From the NCBI RefSeq assembly GCF_017654505.1, contig NC_054548.1, positions 27,436,969 to 27,500,968 on the forward strand: a stretch of 64,000 nucleotides of DNA, in the 5' to 3' direction. Made by a program: the position numbers and the translations under genes. This DNA is from Polyodon spathula. Its lineage: Eukaryota > Chordata > Actinopteri > Acipenseriformes > Polyodontidae. Positions 23,901 through 33,620 of this stretch are shown here, in pieces (positions within the stretch are counted from its first letter, which is position 1; every line of letters starts with the position of its first letter). The notes beneath the pieces are model-generated. The model searched no databases. It worked only from the letters and a program-made list of their open reading frames with translations, and was not told the origin of the DNA.

Positions 23901-25147
23901 GGTTATTAAATCTACAACCTCAAAACTGCACAAACACACACACATTTTCTAAAAACATATTTTGGAAAGCGATACTCAATGTCAAACAAGGAAAAGAAGA
24001 CAGAATTTAATAAAACAGTAGGTTCCTTGTGTGCAGCCCAAAGTGTTTACGAGACACACAAAATGGCTGTAGACTGTATACAGTAAATCAGAGACACCAT
24101 GCCTCAAGTAACAAAAAATAATGTTCCTAACTGAGATCTGACCTATACAGATTTATTCCTAATTAAAAACAATTCAAACAATTAACTCCCCATATCGCAG
24201 CTTTCTTCAGTTTTGCAAAAAGTGAGGACTTCTGTGCATAATTAATCAACATATACCTTGCATCAACCACTTTGACATTGTTCAGTGTCATTCGCAAACT
24301 GTTTTGATTATAAATAATTTTCAGTTTATGTAAATTAATCTATTATAGACACACAAAATGGCTGCTGTGCACGCTAGCCGAGAGAAAGACAATATACAAC
24401 ATCCCAGATAGATTGTCAAAAACACAGAAAATGAACACCACAAAAACAATGATATGTTTGACAATTTTTTATTCATTGAAAAACATGACTGAATCCTCAA
24501 AATATACTCAATATGAACTATAAAATAAAAAATAAAAAACAGGGTGTTTTAGAAAGTTGTTGGGAAATTCTTTTTTCAAACTAAAATATTTCTGAGTTTG
24601 ATCTGAGCTCACTGTCTGCAACATAGAATCATGTCACTTAGTTCCAATGCCAGCCAGTCAGATGGTCCCTTCTCCTTCCACCCTGGATTGTCTTTCTGCC
24701 TTTAGTCTTGAGATCGACAGTAATCACTGCTCTATTGGAACACTGCTCTAATACAAATAATGTGATTTTTACTTAAATATCAATCATTCTCAGAAAAATT
24801 GCCATATTCATTAAGAGTATGTGTTTGTACTTATAAGCCTACAAGTTAGTCTTATTAAAAGTGGGGTGCAATGATTTTTAATTTTGTTTCAGAATTCACT
24901 TGTATAGTAATGTTGGTAGGTCAATACAAGTATTTGTGTAGTTTTAATGTACAGGTTTTAACGCTAAGTGTATAATTAACAACTCTGAAGTTGACACCTC
25001 TATGAAAAGTCCAGCTCACGTGAAGCTGCGGCTAATTTATGCGTGATGTCACACCAGGACAAGCTCGTCATCCAGACGGCTGCTTTCCTGCATTACTGCT
25101 CACCAAAACCGCTCAGCAAAACACAACGCACCCATGGGAGAGATACC
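20946..25147. other. Intergenic DNA, nothing recognised
   Basis: Long AT-rich region with poly-T runs (21822-21839) and small ORFs at 22246-22997 on both strands that overlap and lack domains. A similar short motif, ACACACAAAATGGCTG, occurs at 24055 and 24352. 25020-25147 is the possible 5' leader of the THAP ORF. Confidence 0.5.
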
Positions 25148-25495
25148 ATGGTAACTAGGTGTGTAATATATGGTTGCTCCAACACAGCAGGGCCATTGGT
25201 ATCTCTCCAAGGGTTTCCTAAAGAGGTGGTAGGATGCCGGCAATGGGTGAAGTTCATGAGGAGGACCAAGGATTGGGATGCTAAGCCCAACAGCAGCTAT
25301 ATGTGCAGCACCTACTTTAACGAAGTCAGCTTTATTAATTTAATGATTTTCAAGATGGGTGCTGTTAAAAAAGTTAAATTAAATAAGGATGCAGTACAGT
25401 CCATTTATCCGGATGGTACCTGCAGGACAGCAGCATCTTCTAGTAAAAAAAGTAAAATCACCGGGACTCGAGTGGCTGCCAGGGAAAGAGGGGTG
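25148..25495 (+). CDS. THAP zinc-finger domain ORF (single exon or gene fragment)
   Basis: From the in-frame ATG at 25148 (the longer open frame starts at 25043) the protein begins MVTRCVIYGC, matching the start of a THAP DNA-binding domain. Visible features in order: Cys5 and Cys10, the FPKE segment, the conserved tryptophan in RQWVKF, then CSTYF where THAP domains have C-x2-H-F, and AVQSIYP fitting the closing AVPTIF-type motif. The zinc-ligand histidine is replaced by tyrosine, so the finger may not fold. A basic, serine-rich tail follows to the stop at 25495. THAP domains occur in host transcription factors and in P-element-like transposases; no catalytic region follows here, so it may be a first exon, a domesticated fragment or a pseudogene. 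Confidence 0.6.
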
Positions 25496-25776
25496 TAGAG
25501 GGTAAGAGCGTGGTCCTATCATTTCATTATAATTATAGTTTAATTATATAGCCAACATCCTCCCTTGTACATTATTAATAGATAATGTGATAAAATGATC
25601 ACGCATGTCACGTTCTCGTTTGCAATTCCTGTGAAGTCTCGACTTTGTCGGGACACTCACGCTTAAGATCTTTTGTTCTGCCTCCAGATTATTTAGATCA
25701 CCAATCTTAACATAAACTACAACTTTATATATTTATTATTATTTTGCCCATCTGACCTGTGAAATTGTCTTAGGCT
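25496..25776. other. Spacer between THAP ORF and retrovirus
   Basis: AT-rich; no feature seen. Base run AGGCT touches the LTR edge at 25772-25776. Confidence 0.5.
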
Positions 25777-26399
25777 TGTTGTGTGAAATTTAATTACTTT
25801 AAATTTAAAAGGAAGTTGATGTGGAAGTAAATAAGGCAATTACTTCACAGAGTAATTTTAAAAGGTCCTTTATTATTTCACACACACACACACACACACG
25901 CAGTTACATACACAGATGCTATACTGCGAATAACGATATCCCTAACGGGACATAACCCAACAAGGTTACATACAAAGATTATATTAATCACAGATCAATA
26001 CAATCCATGAGACGCAACTGAACTAATTCTTACCCTTCCAAGCGGATCGGGAGAGCCCTTCGACCCTGGTAAGAGAAAGCAGCTGTCTCCAAGAAATTAC
26101 CGAGCAGGACTGCGCGCTAATCCTCACGGCTGACTCTCATCAGAGCAGAGGAGAACCCCGTCCTTTATAACTTACCAAGTTAGGCTTTTGCATGCGAGAG
26201 AGTAATTGGCCAGATCACTCCCTCGAGGCTCGGCCCTCTGAATAAACTATTCCTTTCCCTAGAACATTCTAACCAAAACAAGTTATATAAACGTGACAAA
26301 AACAAGTTATATAAGATATGGGGTTATTATAGGGCAAGGGCAAAGATGAACTCGAACGCATTTCTAGAACTTTCTAAAACACACTTTTTTTTTATTACA
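25777..26399 (-). repeat. Retroviral LTR (3' LTR of the provirus)
   Basis: Plus strand begins TGTTGTGTGAAATT and ends TTTATTACA, so the LTR has TG...CA ends in both readings. Matches 29990-30605 and 56560-57172 nearly throughout. It contains a (CA)n tract of variable length near 25880 and an AT-rich A-run at the U3 edge. Confidence 0.95.
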
Positions 26400-26419
26400 T
26401 TCGGTCCTTCGGTCGAGAT

Positions 26420-28214
26420 TCATCTATGCACTGCCAAATACATTGTTCGCTGTGTAATTCTACGAAGATAGATACATAAACATATTTGCCATACACACAG
26501 AAGAAATACAATTCCCAATAATATTAAGATGGGATGGATTAATATAGTTAATGTTCCTTTAGCCTTTGGTGACCATCCCTCAAATATGGACCACCATGCA
26601 TCTTGTGCATTACGTTCAATAACTTTCCCTAACCCTAAGATGGTATTTTGTGCCATTATCGTTCTAATTTTTAATACAGTAGCATTGTGTTGATGTTGTT
26701 TTGCTAAGTCAACTAATTCAGACGATCGATTCAGCAATACTTGATGTTTTTGCAGGGAAATGTGAATTCCTGAATGCAGAACTTCCCACTGGATCCTGGT
26801 GAGAAGCTCTTGCTGAGAATGATTGGTTAACAAATAAGTATCATTTCCCCAATGCCAAAGATATATGTCTGATAAACACCCAGAATAAGGCACATAAGTA
26901 AGTTGTGGATGGGCATGCACCGTACTTACACATAATTTATGAGGGCCAACTTCGTGCAAAATTTCCCTCAACGGCTCACGTCTCCATTCACACAACCCCT
27001 GTCCGTCTGTAAAACACGGGTTAGTATATCCTGTCCTTAATAAGCAAACCATGCCTTGGTCTGTCTTGTCACAATCTAGTAAATCATATGTCTGATTAGT
27101 ATGTGTATCCAACCACATGCCTGTAACCTGAAGATACCAGTGAGCTCCCCCAGCAATTATAGGATGCACATAGTACTTACATACAGGCGTCACTCTCGTT
27201 ACATTATGCGTAACATATCTCCCTATACACATAGTTTTGTTACACATAGTAGACTCTTTTACCACATTCACCCATAACTCTGAAATATTCCAAATTTTTG
27301 ATATTCATGATTACTTTGTCGTAGAATCAATGATTGTACTTTGGTACGTTGATGAGATGCATATAACATTTGTAATGTACATTCTGTCCAGTTCATCCAC
27401 TTGGTAATGTTCTGCCACTGTTGTAGAGTTACGTTAGTTATGTCTATGACCAGCTCGGATGCTACTCGGTCCCAGTACGCTTGATACACATGCATGAGCG
27501 CACCGTCGGGCATCCACTGTACAATTTTATCCAGGGCCATCCGAGTATTATAGCCCACATTTTGCAATTTATGTGCCGTTACTTGTCCGTCAATTGTGTT
27601 CATGAGTCCTAGTCCAGTCCCTGTTCCCCCCAGTAGGGTATCATACCAGGCACGTTTAGTACGCCAGGTACATTCAGGAAGTGGAGGAAACTTAATCGTA
27701 AAGTGCACATGAGTTGAGACTAGAGGATGTGCCATACGAGTACATGTATGTATGAGGGGTATTACATGAGCATTCATATTCTTTGGTTGATCAGGCATAA
27801 CCCAGATGTCGCAAATATGTGGTGCGATTAGTTATCTTGGTGTTCATTATCCATATCGTCTTATTAGGACATATTTGATCAGTAATGTTTTGTAAGCATG
27901 TAAGTGAGGTACGATTTGCCACACAGAGGGAAACGTGACTTGATACATTCACACAGGGACCTGCCGTCACCACACACGCCGGTCGATTGTCGACATTGCA
28001 ATTTTTACAGCACCACAGTGTCCCAGTGACGTTGGCGAATGAACACTTTGTATTACCATTGCAGGTGAAGTTATCTTGGGTTCGGGTTTTGGTGTAGTTA
28101 TTCCAGCTCAGCGTGACCCGATCCAGCTTTGTTAATTGATGTCCTGGAGACCAGGCCTGCAGCATCCCCACCACTGCCAATATCGCCTTCGTTCACCATA
28201 CCCAGTGCTTCATG
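26420..28214 (-). pseudogene. env: Retroviral envelope glycoprotein (env), broken
   Basis: Begins at a short hydrophobic leader near 28214 that has a TGA at its seventh codon. Three frames then carry the protein: 28180-27791 (cysteine-rich surface part with several N-glycosylation sequons), 27798-27268, and 27271-26420, with single-base-type frame changes near 27795 and near 27285 (the latter at an A-run). A basic furin-type site RTKR lies at about 27652-27663, followed by a glycine-rich stretch. The last frame has six N-x-S/T sites, a helix-prone segment and a membrane anchor near residues 240-268 with a short basic tail. Env mediates receptor binding and membrane fusion in related viruses. 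Three lesions make it inactive here. I did not see the CWLC or CX6CC motifs of gamma-type env. Confidence 0.85.
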
Positions 28215-28250
28215 GTGAATCTGCAAACAAACATACACACTCACAACTCA

Positions 28251-28560
28251 TTAGTTTTCTCTTATATAACATTTAGTAGCTGGGACATGTTCCCAGCCCT
28301 CTTCACCAGGTTTCATTATTGCTACCGTATTATCTTTTCCTACTGCAATCACATCTGCCGATTGTGGCGGTCCTTCCGCCTGTTGTACCCACACTTTAGC
28401 TCCATTAATGTCCGTGGACCCAAACCCTCCTATTCCTCTAGCTGTGTTAGTTAAGGGTTTATTCTGTGACATCATTCATATTATATGGTTTTATCAGTAA
28501 TTGTGCTATCTTGTCTCCTTTGTTTAGGACAATTGGTACCTCTGACGTGTTAATTTAGAC
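28251..28560 (-). pseudogene. Retroviral dUTPase C-terminal remnant, possible integrase tail
   Basis: One minus frame near 28495-28518 holds GDKIAQLL, the fourth conserved dUTPase motif; the next frame, opened by a one-base shift near 28478, holds ARGIGGFGSTD, the fifth motif that closes over the nucleotide. An in-frame stop lies just upstream of motif 4 and the enzyme's first three motifs are missing. After motif 5 come about 50 residues ending GWEHVPATKCYIREN, which resembles the SH3-like end of a retroviral integrase; this is inference. dUTPase keeps uracil out of viral DNA. The segment sits between the gag stop (separated by a poly-A run) and env. Confidence 0.7.
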
Positions 28561-28574
28561 CACAAGTCTTTTCG

Positions 28575-28579
<5 letters not shown>

Positions 28580-28609
<30 letters not shown>
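28580..28609 (-). repeat. 30-base poly(A) run between gag and dUTPase
   Basis: Thirty consecutive T on the plus strand, i.e. poly(A) in viral sense. It lies exactly where protease and most of pol are missing, which suggests it marks a recombination or template-switch junction. Confidence 0.9.
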
Positions 28610-28612
<3 letters not shown>

Positions 28613-28636
28613 ACCTCCCCCGTTCCCCTGGTTCCC

Positions 28637-29935
28637 TTAGTAGTTACCACGGAATGTCCACTGTGTATTCTCTTTCTTTTCTTCCTGTGTGCTCCAGTCT
28701 CCTAAGTCACCCAGTTCTCTAATTTTAACTACCACTCTCCCTACCTCTGTGCCCACTTCTGATATTAATAAAGCCAGTATGGCTCCCTTATATGGTGGCG
28801 GCGCGTCTCGTATTACAGCAGCGCGTGCACCAGCAGTCAAAGGGAACTCATCTACTTCATGCGCGTGTCCGGTATACACAGCTTCTCTCATAGTTAACTC
28901 CCGTAAGCGCTGTATGCATTCACTCAAAGTTCCCCATGAACCCCTCATTTCAGGCCAACTTTGCAATGTAGGATATTTTTCATTTGCTCCTTCTGCCATT
29001 AAAGTAAGGAGATTAGTATCACCATTATTTCCATCCATTCGGTTATGAAAACCTCTGCACCACTGTCTAATAATGAGATCTGTGCTCAAGTCCAAAAACT
29101 CAGAGTAATCACCGACATCTACACGTACATTTCCTGCTCCTGTATCGTATAACCGTAACAACCATTTATCAATTGGTTCACCTTGCTTTTGACGATATCG
29201 TTCTCTGATATCAAGACGCTCTTGTTGTGTGTAATCCTCAGTAGACAATTGAGCAGTTATTATGTTGCCTTGTGGACCAGCAACTTGTCTGCGTCTAACA
29301 ATAGGTTTAGCTTGCAAAGGGGGTGGTTTGGATTCAAGGTCTGGTTCATCATTTGGATCTGGGTCAGGATTATCCGGGTCCCAAATATAGTCCCGGTCAT
29401 CCGTGTCCGAGCTCCAAATGTCACCATCCCATCGTTCCGGATCCCACCCTGCTACATTTGCACTAGCCAGGAACGCACGGATCTTTTTCTTACTCGGCGT
29501 TTTCTTTTTTTTAGCATTAACTTTAGCAATATACACCGCAGCCCTCTCTGCCATTCCTGTCGTTTGCTGTAATTTTCCTCGCAAAACATCACACTGTGCC
29601 TGTGCAAGGGATGCACGTCCCATTGCATCAGACAATTCTACTATTTGCCGTTCTTGCCTTTTTTTTACTTGTTCCAACTCCTCATCCTTAATGCGGTAAG
29701 CCGTATACACAATCCATAATCTACGTTGCAATGCTCGTATTGGATCTTTATTACCAACTGGTACTTTCTTTAGACATGTCGTTAATTGTTCAGGTTTTGC
29801 TTGTTTCAATAGTTTAAACGAAGATTCTGGCAGCCCTCCGCCCTTTCTTAATTCTTGTGCCCCATCACTATAAATGGTTTCATCCCATTCAGGCAGCACC
29901 TCAGGCTCAAGCTCCTTATTCTTGCGTTCAAACAT
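28637..29935 (-). CDS. gag: Retroviral gag polyprotein, intact ORF
   Basis: 432 codons without a stop, starting MFERKNKELEP about 30 bases inside the primer-binding site. N-terminal half: matrix-like, with a charged helical stretch (about residues 80-125) and a lysine-rich KKKKTPSKKK run (about 143-152), then an acidic, proline/aspartate-rich linker (about 170-205). C-terminal half: capsid-like, with RERYRQKQGEPIDKWLLRLYDTGA (about 245-268), a type of motif seen in several vertebrate endogenous retroviral gags. No zinc knuckle follows; after the stop the next codons are glycine-rich and then poly(A). Gag builds the particle. Preserved frame in a pol-less provirus is unusual; recent age alone could explain it. 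Confidence 0.85.
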   Translation of the reverse strand: MFERKNKELEPEVLPEWDETIYSDGAQELRKGGGLPESSFKLLKQAKPEQLTTCLKKVPVGNKDPIRALQRRLWIVYTAYRIKDEELEQVKKRQERQIVELSDAMGRASLAQAQCDVLRGKLQQTTGMAERAAVYIAKVNAKKKKTPSKKKIRAFLASANVAGWDPERWDGDIWSSDTDDRDYIWDPDNPDPDPNDEPDLESKPPPLQAKPIVRRRQVAGPQGNIITAQLSTEDYTQQERLDIRERYRQKQGEPIDKWLLRLYDTGAGNVRVDVGDYSEFLDLSTDLIIRQWCRGFHNRMDGNNGDTNLLTLMAEGANEKYPTLQSWPEMRGSWGTLSECIQRLRELTMREAVYTGHAHEVDEFPLTAGARAAVIRDAPPPYKGAILALLISEVGTEVGRVVVKIRELGDLGDWSTQEEKKENTQWTFRGNY

Positions 29936-29966
29936 TGTGATTATTTACGTCCAAACTTCCTTTTAT

Positions 29967-29985
29967 GATCCTGCCGACAACGCCA
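29967..29985 (-). other. Retroviral primer-binding site, tRNA-Ser-like
   Basis: Minus strand TGGCGTTGTCGGCAGGATC starts four bases after the 5' LTR. It matches the 3' end of a vertebrate serine tRNA at all but about two positions. It would prime minus-strand DNA synthesis. Confidence 0.65.
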
Positions 29986-29989
29986 ATAA

Positions 29990-30605
29990 TGTTGTGTGAA
30001 ATTCAATTACTTTAAATTTAAAAGGAAGTTGATGTGGAAGTAAATAAGGCAATTACTTCACAGAGTAATTTTAAAAGGTCCTTTATTATTTCACACACAC
30101 ACACGCAGTTACATACACAGATGCTATACTGCGAATAACGATATCCCTAACGGGACACAACCCAACAAGGTTACATACAAAGATTATATTAATCACAGAT
30201 CAATACAATCCATGAGATGCAACTGAACTAATTTTTACCCTTCCAAGCGGATCGGGAGAGCCCTTCGACCCTGGTAAGAGAAAGCAGCTGTCTCCAAGAA
30301 ATTACCGAGCAGGACTGCGCGCTAATCCTCACGGCTGACTCTCATCAGAGCAGAGGAGAACCCCGTCCTTTATAACTTACCAAGTTAGGCTTTTGCATGC
30401 GAGAGAGTAATTGGCCAGATCACTCCCTCGAGGCTCGGCCCTCTGAATAAACTATTCCTTTCCCTAGAACATTCTAACCAAAACAAGTTATATAAACGTG
30501 ACAAAAACAAGTTATATAAGATATGGGGTTATTATAGGGCAAGGGCAAAGATGAACTCGAACGCATTTCTAGAACTTTCTAAAACACACTTTTTTTTTTA
30601 TTACA
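29990..30605 (-). repeat. Retroviral LTR (5' LTR of the provirus)
   Basis: Same sequence as 25777-26399, with a shorter (CA)n tract and about four substitutions. Transcription of the provirus would start here and run toward lower coordinates. Confidence 0.95.
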
Positions 30606-30737
30606 CTCGAAAACAAAGACTGTACCGTCTGTATTCTTTTTTTGTTTATTTGCTTATGTTTAAAGGGTGTCAGCCGAACAGAGTGACTAAGAACCTTTGC
30701 AGCAAGGCATAGCCTACATAGACAGTGAAGGTTATCG

Positions 30738-30739
<2 letters not shown>

Positions 30740-30774
<35 letters not shown>
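30740..30774. repeat. (GT)n microsatellite
   Basis: About 17 GT units. Confidence 0.97.
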
Positions 30775-30775
<1 letters not shown>

Positions 30776-31099
30776 CACTGTGTAATTGACTGTACTATTA
30801 TGTAAGGTCTGGTGTTACCTCAAGTAAATCCTATCACTACTGAACATCCTATTATAAAATAAAAAAAAAAATTGACAAACTTTCAGATGACTTTAGGGTT
30901 TTATGTCTTGTTTTTACTGTGAACCTGAACAATAAACGCTCAATTGTTTTGCAGTCTGCCTCCTTGTTGGAGCATTAATGAGACAAGGCTGGGGTTTGGT
31001 GGGAGAATGCTCCAATGGTGACAAACGGCAGTCAAAGGGGGTCGGAATGTACTGATACCGACAGGGCAAGTTTACTGAGCCATCTAGGGCAGATGCTAC
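30775..31099. other. Possible LTR fragment upstream of Gypsy copy 2
   Basis: Contains AATAAA near 30930 and GC-richer sequence at 30950-31080 but no frame. It may be the R-U5 end of the LTR of the following Gypsy remnant; support is weak. Confidence 0.3.
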
Positions 31100-31123
31100 T
31101 CCTGCCCCTCTCAAGATACCATA

Positions 31124-32035
31124 GTGTGGGGCCAACATAATGACCCATCACTAGTGCATGCTTGGGTACAGATCCAGTCAATTGAAGGTAAGGATATTGA
31201 TGGTGCTGGGGTGTTAGTATTTCCACATTTCTGTATCAAGGGGCAATTACTGTATAGGGTAAACACAGCCATGGACACAGGACAGTCTGTAACACAATTA
31301 TTGGTTCTCCCGTTTTGTCGGCCCGAGGTCACGAGGCTGGCGCATGATATCCCTTTTGTGGGGCACCTCGGCGCTGACAAGACAATGGATATTGGCTCAA
31401 TTCTATTGGGTAGTACTTCATACTGATGTATCAAAATATGAGGCCACATTCCCAGACTGCCAGCGAGTAGTGCCGGGTTAAGTGCAACCCAACCCTTTGG
31501 TTCCACTGTTGATTATTTACACCCCCTTTGAACGCATCGCAAAGACATAGTGGGCCTTTGGCTACCTTCTGATTCCAGGTATATGCATATATTAGTGGTG
31601 GTAAATTATGCAATGCGATACCTGGAGGCAGTTCCATTAAGGTCCACGAGTGCAGCTGCAATTGCCAAAGAACTAGTGCAGATTATGGCTAGAGTAGGAT
31701 ATTTTGACTGATCATGGAACCAACTTTTTGTCTAACACGCTACAGCAAGTGTATAAAGTATATAAAATATGTCCCATCAGGACATCTGTTTATCATCCAC
31801 AGAAGGATGGTTTGGTGGAATGTTTTAATCAGGCCCTAAAGCAGATGCTGAGACATTTTATAAACCAAGAATAAAAGCACTGGGCATCACTTCTTCCCTA
31901 CCTCCTTTTTGCAGTGAGGTGCAGCAGAGTTTGACAGGGTTCATCCCCCTTCAAGTTCTTGTACGGCCGACAGCCTCGTGACATCCTCAATCTGTTGAGA
32001 AAGAGGTGGGAGGATCACAAAGGCCAAACATGTAG
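31124..32035 (+). pseudogene. Gmr1-like Gypsy integrase (copy 2), decayed
   Basis: Frame 31124-31426 carries VFPHFCIKGQLLYRV, QLLVLPF and HDIPFVGHLGADKT, the zinc-binding N-terminus, homologous to positions 1-236. Other frames then show DCQRVVPG (about 31458), TDHGTNF (about 31710), RTSVYHPQKDGLVECFNQALKQML (about 31780-31850, the integrase core around its second acidic residue) and YGRQPRDILNLLRKRWEDH (31962-32018). Several stops and shifts break it. Integrase inserts element cDNA. RNase H follows rather than precedes it, as in the Gmr1 clade. Confidence 0.85.
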
Positions 32036-32084
32036 TGCACCATGTGCTCCTACTAAGAGATCGCCTGGATTTGGTTGGTTGTTT

Positions 32085-32581
32085 GGCCCACCAAATTTGA
32101 TTAAATGGCAAATAGAGTGTCAGAGGGTGTTTGATACTGTTAAGCAAAGACTCTGCCAGGCCCCCAGTCTCATCACACCAGATTTCACCAAGAGATTCAT
32201 CTTCCACACCGATGCGTCGGATGTGGGTGCAGTCTTGTCCCAAAAGTTTGACAGAGTAGGAAAAAGATGCTCCCTCAGGAACGCAATTACTCCATAGTCG
32301 AAAAGGAATGTTTGGCCATTAAATGGGCTCCTCACTCCTTACGATACTACCTGCTGGGACATTCATTTGATCTTGTCACAGACCACACCTCACTCAAGTG
32401 GTTAAGTACAATGAAGGATAGCACTTTCCAGATAACTCGGTGGTATCTGGCATTGCAGCCCTTCATGTACCACATGGTACGTTGTGCGGGGAAAGACCAC
32501 CAAAATGCAGATTATTTTTCCCGGGTGGTGGGAGTAATGGGAAATGTAGATTTTGGTGGGTTATGTGACAGAAAGACATGA
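32085..32581 (+). pseudogene. Gypsy RNase H (copy 2), RT deleted
   Basis: WQIECQRVFDTVKQRLCQAPSLITPDFTKRF then HTDASDVGAVLSQ gives the RT-RNase H junction and the first RNase H aspartate; after a frameshift near 32270 the next frame reads RNYSIVEKECLAIKWA, DLVTDHTSLKWL and AGKDHQNADYFSR, the remaining RNase H landmarks. No reverse transcriptase palm lies between integrase and this domain, so about 600 bp or more is deleted near 32035-32085. The end at 32581 abuts an LTR-like block. Confidence 0.85.
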
Positions 32582-33235
32582 TTCTTGGTGGTAAGTGGCC
32601 CTCCCGAACAGTGATGATACTAAGTAACTAGAACAGAGTACCCTGGACTGCTTGGCCTGACATTTCGTTCCTAGGGTTAAAAGGAAGTCAGTTATTTATA
32701 AAAGGGGTGGAGCTTCAGTACATTAACTCATCGACCCAAAAGGGAAATGATGTGGCAGCCGCAGATTGGAGGAGAGATGCAATCGTTTACCAAGGGGTCA
32801 TGACTGACGGTATAAGTAGGGGTCAAACTGAGGTAATCTGTTCCTTCATTTTGGTTATTGCAAAAGAACGCGGAAGGACCTGAGGATTTGTGTATACGTA
32901 TTGTGAGTGTTTGTTTGTTTGTCTAATTGTGTCTTATTATTAGATGGCTAACACATTGCAGAGCTGTCGCCAAGGGCCAGCACAAACCCAGAGCAGCACT
33001 GCACTAGTATCACGGAGAAACTGTATTTGCACCATAAGCACTAATTCATGCACTAACCGGACTTGTGTATGCATTTTGTGTTTTGTGTGGGTGTATAAAA
33101 ACGTGACTATTATTTTAGAACAAACCCGGGGATTACAAATTAAGTAATACACGCCGATGTAATACTTAACATCATTTATTGTTTACTGTTTGTTTTGCCA
33201 TCAGGCACGGGACATAAAAATCATTAAACAACCTT
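32568..33235 (+). repeat. Probable 3' LTR of Gypsy copy 2
   Basis: Starts TGTGACAGAAAG immediately after RNase H; contains GGTATAAGTAGGGG (near 32808), a TATA-like site, and an ATTAAA signal near 33222. Length is about 670 bp, similar to the other Gypsy LTRs here. The 3' boundary is uncertain. Confidence 0.45.
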
Positions 33236-33411
33236 GCACCTGGTTTATAATTGTCTTCACTTTTTTTTTCTATGTTCTTTTCTTATTTGCAGTTTCATGA
33301 GTCATGTGACGTTACATCAACTGTGATGACAGATGCTGCTTCTTTTTAAAAAAAAAAATTTTTCTGTAAGTATATCTTTACAATCCCACTAATAAAGATG
33401 ACTGTACTAGA

Positions 33412-33620
33412 GGGCGCCCATTTCATTAGCTGGAATGTTAGCGGCTTAGCTATCCAGTGAAGGTTTTATCTCATAAGTGGGAATTGCATGTCTCCAGGAG
33501 ATTCAATTTCATAGCAGATATTATTTCCAAATATGCAAGGGACTGATGGGCTACTGTTTCATTACAACTTAAATGGAAAGGAAGAGATTCAGCAGTCCTA
33601 GTACAAAAGTCATTATTTTT
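33412..33620 (+). pseudogene. Possible L1/Tx1-type endonuclease start
   Basis: A plus frame reads HFISWNVSGLAIQ then, past a stop, short segments. ISWNVxGL is the usual opening of apurinic LINE endonucleases of the L1/Tx1 group. The fragment is short and broken. Confidence 0.35.

Larger units (their letters stand above)
25777..30605 (-). mobile_element. Endogenous retrovirus with deleted pol
   Basis: Two LTRs in direct orientation (25777-26399 and 29990-30605) enclose, on the minus strand, a primer-binding site, an intact gag ORF, a dUTPase remnant and a frameshifted env. Total 4.8 kb, far shorter than a full retrovirus because protease, RT, RNase H and most of integrase are missing. The LTRs differ by only about four substitutions plus a CA-repeat length change, so insertion is recent. 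The flanking 5-mers (AGGCT left, CTCGA right) do not match, unlike the solo LTR at 56560, so the two ends may come from different insertion events. Genus is not assigned; a dUTPase next to gag/pol recalls beta-like viruses, but env does not settle it. Confidence 0.92.

Noticed and set aside
31430..32581. Rearranged canonical Gypsy with integrase and RNase H swapped
   Set aside because: The same integrase-early order appears at 1-1151, and the Gmr1 clade naturally has it, so a swap is not needed; RT deletion is enough.
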